This document shows positions 5,533-7,287 of a stretch of 7,287 nt of DNA, one piece after another. The notes beneath the pieces are model-generated. The model did not search any database. It saw nothing but the letters and a program-made list of their open reading frames with translations, and was not told the origin of the DNA. How positions within the stretch are numbered: the stretch's first letter is position 1; each line of letters opens with the position of its first letter. A program made the position numbers and the translations under genes. The stretch is from Bacillota bacterium (lineage in GTDB: Bacteria > Bacillota_I > Bacilli_A > Acholeplasmatales > Acholeplasmataceae). Where the stretch lies: contig JAEWVV010000211.1 of NCBI GenBank assembly GCA_023458995.1, positions 1 through 7,287 of the forward strand. The letters are read 5' to 3'.

Positions 5533-6922
5533 CATCGTAGAATTCTTAACTACACCGATTGTAGAATATACTATTTCAGGGATTTTAGTTATTGGTGTCA
5601 TGTTTGGTATTTACTTAATGGGGAAAGTACAAACTGCAAGACTAGGTAATGCAATCAGTGCATTATGTATGTTATTAGCAGTAATCTTTACCTTAGTTAT
5701 TAATGAGATTATTGATGCTTGGATGTTGTATATTTTCCTAGCAATCGGTATTTTAATAAGTGCATGGATTATCGTTAAGACAAAGATGATTAAGACACCA
5801 CAACTGGTTGCTACACTCAACGGTTTTGGTGGATTAGCATCAATGATTGTTGGTGTATTTGCACTTTACGAAATTGGTGCAGATTATACTGTTTTTGGAC
5901 AAATAACAGCAAACATTGCACTTCAAGTGGGTGTCATTACATTTGTGGGTAGCATTGTAGCAGCATTAAAACTTTCACAAAAAATAAAACAAAAATCATT
6001 TAGCTTCAAACATCATACAATGATCTTGACTATACTGTTCGTTTTGATGTTTGCACTGATTATTGTTTCTCCAATCATTGAATTAGACCCACTGATGATC
6101 ATTATTATCGGTGTAATCATTACCGGTTTCATTGGTGCACTCTTTACTTTAAAAATTGGTGGAGCAGATATGCCTATTGCTATCTCACTTTTAAATAGTT
6201 TATCCGGTGTTGCTGGTGCTATCTCTGGTTTAGCGATTGGAAACGTCTTACTTGTATCGATTGCAGGTATCGTTGGTGCATCCGGTTTATTATTAACTCA
6301 AACAATGTGTAAAGCGATGAATCGAAGCTTAATGGTTATTCTCTTAGGAAAAACAACAGTTAGCACATCAAATGCTAAAGAAGAACAAAAAGAAGTTGTG
6401 ACTGATGCAAGTACAAAAGATCCATTCCAAGTGATTAAAGAAGCTAAGAAAGTCATTATTATTCCTGGCTATGGTATGGCAATTGCTCAAGCACAGTTCC
6501 TTGTTAAAGAACTTGCTGATTTAATCAAGAAAAATGGTGCTGATGTTAAATTTGCGATTCATCCAGTAGCTGGTAGAATGCCAGGTCATATGAACGTCTT
6601 ACTTGCCGAAGTTGATATTGATTATGATGACCTCTATGAAATGGATGACATTAATCCTGAATTCAAAAATACCGATGTTGTGTTTGTCATTGGAGCAAAC
6701 GACGTCATCAATCCTGCAGCAAGAGATAAAGAAGGTACACCCATTTATGGCATGCCAATCTTAAATGCAGATGAAGCAAAACAAGTATTTGTTTTCAATT
6801 ATGATTTAAAACCAGGTTATTCTGGAGTCAATAATTCTTTATACCAAAAAAATCATGTGCATTTCTTCTTGGGTAATGCCAAAGATACGTTATCTCAGTT
6901 CATCGGTGAGATGAAAAAATAG
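5522..6922 (+). CDS. pntB: NAD(P) transhydrogenase subunit beta, with altered NADP 2'-phosphate site
   Basis: PntB of 466 residues joins a membrane domain (about nine helices, 14-262) to domain III (about 300-466), which normally binds NADP(H). Conserved family features are GGADMP with Asp216, SLLNSLSG with Asn225, MCKAMNRS (262-269), PGYGMAIAQAQ (315-325), HPVAGRMPGHMNVLLAE (347-363) with Arg352, GANDVINPAA with Asp394, and GYSG with Tyr433. Two sites are unusual. The E. coli Lys424-Arg425-Ser426 that hold the NADP 2'-phosphate align with Asn426-Tyr427-Asp428. The E. coli channel His91 aligns with Asn100, and no other histidine lies in a predicted helix (His164 and His165 are in a loop). The usual GDAK motif reads GNAK (451-454). 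The frame is intact, so it is not a pseudogene. ATG 5522 or ATG 5525 may be the start; AAAGG at 5511-5515 serves either. Confidence 0.94.
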   Translation: MMNNIVEFLTTPIVEYTISGILVIGVMFGIYLMGKVQTARLGNAISALCMLLAVIFTLVINEIIDAWMLYIFLAIGILISAWIIVKTKMIKTPQLVATLNGFGGLASMIVGVFALYEIGADYTVFGQITANIALQVGVITFVGSIVAALKLSQKIKQKSFSFKHHTMILTILFVLMFALIIVSPIIELDPLMIIIIGVIITGFIGALFTLKIGGADMPIAISLLNSLSGVAGAISGLAIGNVLLVSIAGIVGASGLLLTQTMCKAMNRSLMVILLGKTTVSTSNAKEEQKEVVTDASTKDPFQVIKEAKKVIIIPGYGMAIAQAQFLVKELADLIKKNGADVKFAIHPVAGRMPGHMNVLLAEVDIDYDDLYEMDDINPEFKNTDVVFVIGANDVINPAARDKEGTPIYGMPILNADEAKQVFVFNYDLKPGYSGVNNSLYQKNHVHFFLGNAKDTLSQFIGEMKK

Positions 6923-6941
6923 ATTATAAATCATGATTAAG

Positions 6942-6965
6942 AAGTCCAGCTCGTGCTGGACTTTT
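6942..6965 (+). terminator. Intrinsic terminator of the pnt operon
   Basis: AAGTCCAGC (6942-6950) pairs with GCTGGACTT (6955-6963) in a perfect 9-bp stem with a TCGT loop, 20 nt after the pntB stop. A short T run (6962-6965) follows. The stem is much richer in GC than its surroundings, which supports a real terminator despite the short T tract. Confidence 0.8.
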
Positions 6966-7044
6966 ATCATCATTATGTATAGAATAACGAAATGATGATT
7001 GTGTGATAGACATTTTATTGGTTTTAATTTCAAACGAATTAGGT

Positions 7045-7050
7045 TATAAT
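7045..7050 (+). promoter_or_regulatory. -10 box of the symporter-like gene
   Basis: A perfect TATAAT lies 42 nt before the ATG at 7093. No good -35 box is seen: TTTTAA at 7022-7027 has 17-nt spacing but poor sequence, and TTGGTT at 7018-7023 is 21 nt away. The promoter may therefore need an activator or be weak. The preceding terminator makes separate transcription from pnt likely. Confidence 0.5.
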
Positions 7051-7054
7051 GTTT

Positions 7055-7070
7055 TTGAGAGAAATCTCAA
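7055..7070 (+). other. Small 5'-leader hairpin with GAAA tetraloop
   Basis: TTGAGA and TCTCAA form a 6-bp stem closed by a GAAA loop, a stable GNRA-type tetraloop. It falls at the predicted 5' end of the symporter-like mRNA, about 10 nt before the GAGGAG ribosome-binding site. A 5' hairpin of this kind can protect mRNA from degradation. It does not cover the ribosome-binding site. Confidence 0.4.
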
Positions 7071-7092
7071 TTATGCAAAAGAGGAGAACACC

Positions 7093-7287
7093 ATGCTCAC
7101 AAATTATGAGTCGCTAGAAACGTGGGGGATCATCGTTTATTTAGGTATCATGAGTATTCTACTATTGACAGGTAATGTCGTTCGTAGAAAAATTCCGCTT
7201 TTAAAGAAGTCGCTTTTACCAACATCGGTTATTGCAGGACTTCTTGGACTCATCATCAAAGAAGCTATCGTAAGACCACTGACACAC
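7093..7287 (+). CDS. Putative sodium/glutamate symporter (GltS)-family transporter, N-terminal part only
   Basis: Sixty-five codons are visible before the right edge; the rest of the gene is outside the window. The start is well supported by GAGGAG (7081-7086) 6 nt before ATG. A hydrophobic helix at about 12-27 is followed by a basic stretch (RRKIPLLKK, 30-38) and then LLPTSVIAGLLGLI (40-53), a second hydrophobic segment. The order helix, basic loop, LLKK, small residue and Pro, then a GxxL-rich helix resembles the start of GltS-type glutamate:sodium symporters, where E. coli has FLKK followed by IPEPVAGGLL. The family call rests on this short pattern and is tentative; it is clearly an inner-membrane protein with its own promoter region downstream of the pnt terminator. 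Confidence 0.55.
   Translation, partial: MLTNYESLETWGIIVYLGIMSILLLTGNVVRRKIPLLKKSLLPTSVIAGLLGLIIKEAIVRPLTH

Noticed and set aside
5611..5820. Open frame of 69 codons on the minus strand
   Set aside because: It is antisense to the membrane part of pntB; its hydrophobic character only mirrors the codons of the transmembrane helices.
5522..6922. Possible decay of pntB because of the changed conserved residues
   Set aside because: The frame is complete, the surrounding motifs are intact, the promoter and coupling are strong, and the changes are confined to specific functional sites rather than scattered.
1..7287. CRISPR array, tRNA or rRNA gene, insertion sequence, phage or defence genes
   Set aside because: No repeat-spacer pattern, cloverleaf, rRNA-like segment, transposase motif or terminal inverted repeats could be seen; the window is almost fully occupied by metabolic genes.

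Overview
The window is AT-rich, standard-code bacterial DNA: TGA is used as a stop and tryptophan is TGG. The ribosome-binding sites are strong, the promoters are sigma-A-like, and two operator-like sequences resemble CcpA (cre) sites. Together these point to a low-GC Firmicute or a standard-code relative of the Mollicutes. This lineage guess is an inference from composition and gene content; no marker gene is present.

Layout. (1) At 1-2622, on the minus strand, is a glycogen-synthesis operon: glgA (glycogen synthase) first, then glgC (ADP-glucose pyrophosphorylase), which runs off the left edge nearly complete. A near-consensus promoter with a cre-like site across its -35/spacer lies just upstream of glgA. 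(2) At 2760-3866, on the plus strand and divergent from glgA, is a two-gene operon for nucleotide or phosphate-ester hydrolysis: a Nudix protein of the Ap4A-hydrolase type and an HD-domain phosphohydrolase. (3) At 3867-4063 is an intergenic region with hairpins, a perfect palindrome, a second cre-like site and a strong extended -10 promoter. (4) At 4064-6922 is a three-gene operon, pntAA-pntAB-pntB, for a membrane proton-translocating nicotinamide nucleotide transhydrogenase, closed by a hairpin terminator. (5) At 7093-7287 is the start of a multi-spanning membrane protein resembling the sodium/glutamate symporter (GltS) family, cut by the right edge.

The genes together suggest carbon and redox management: storage of surplus glucose as glycogen, and exchange of reducing equivalents between the NAD and NADP pools. 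Both operons may answer to the same catabolite-type regulator, because each has a cre-like element over its promoter.

The most notable observation is that the transhydrogenase is divergent at functional sites. In the PntB NADP(H) domain, the Lys-Arg-Ser triad that holds the 2'-phosphate in known enzymes is replaced by Asn-Tyr-Asp. The membrane domain lacks both of the channel histidines known to me (E. coli beta-His91 and Thermus alpha2-His42 positions). The NAD(H) domain also has His where the mobile-loop Tyr normally sits. The rest of the catalytic framework is intact, so this may be a transhydrogenase-like enzyme with changed nucleotide preference or coupling rather than a decayed gene.
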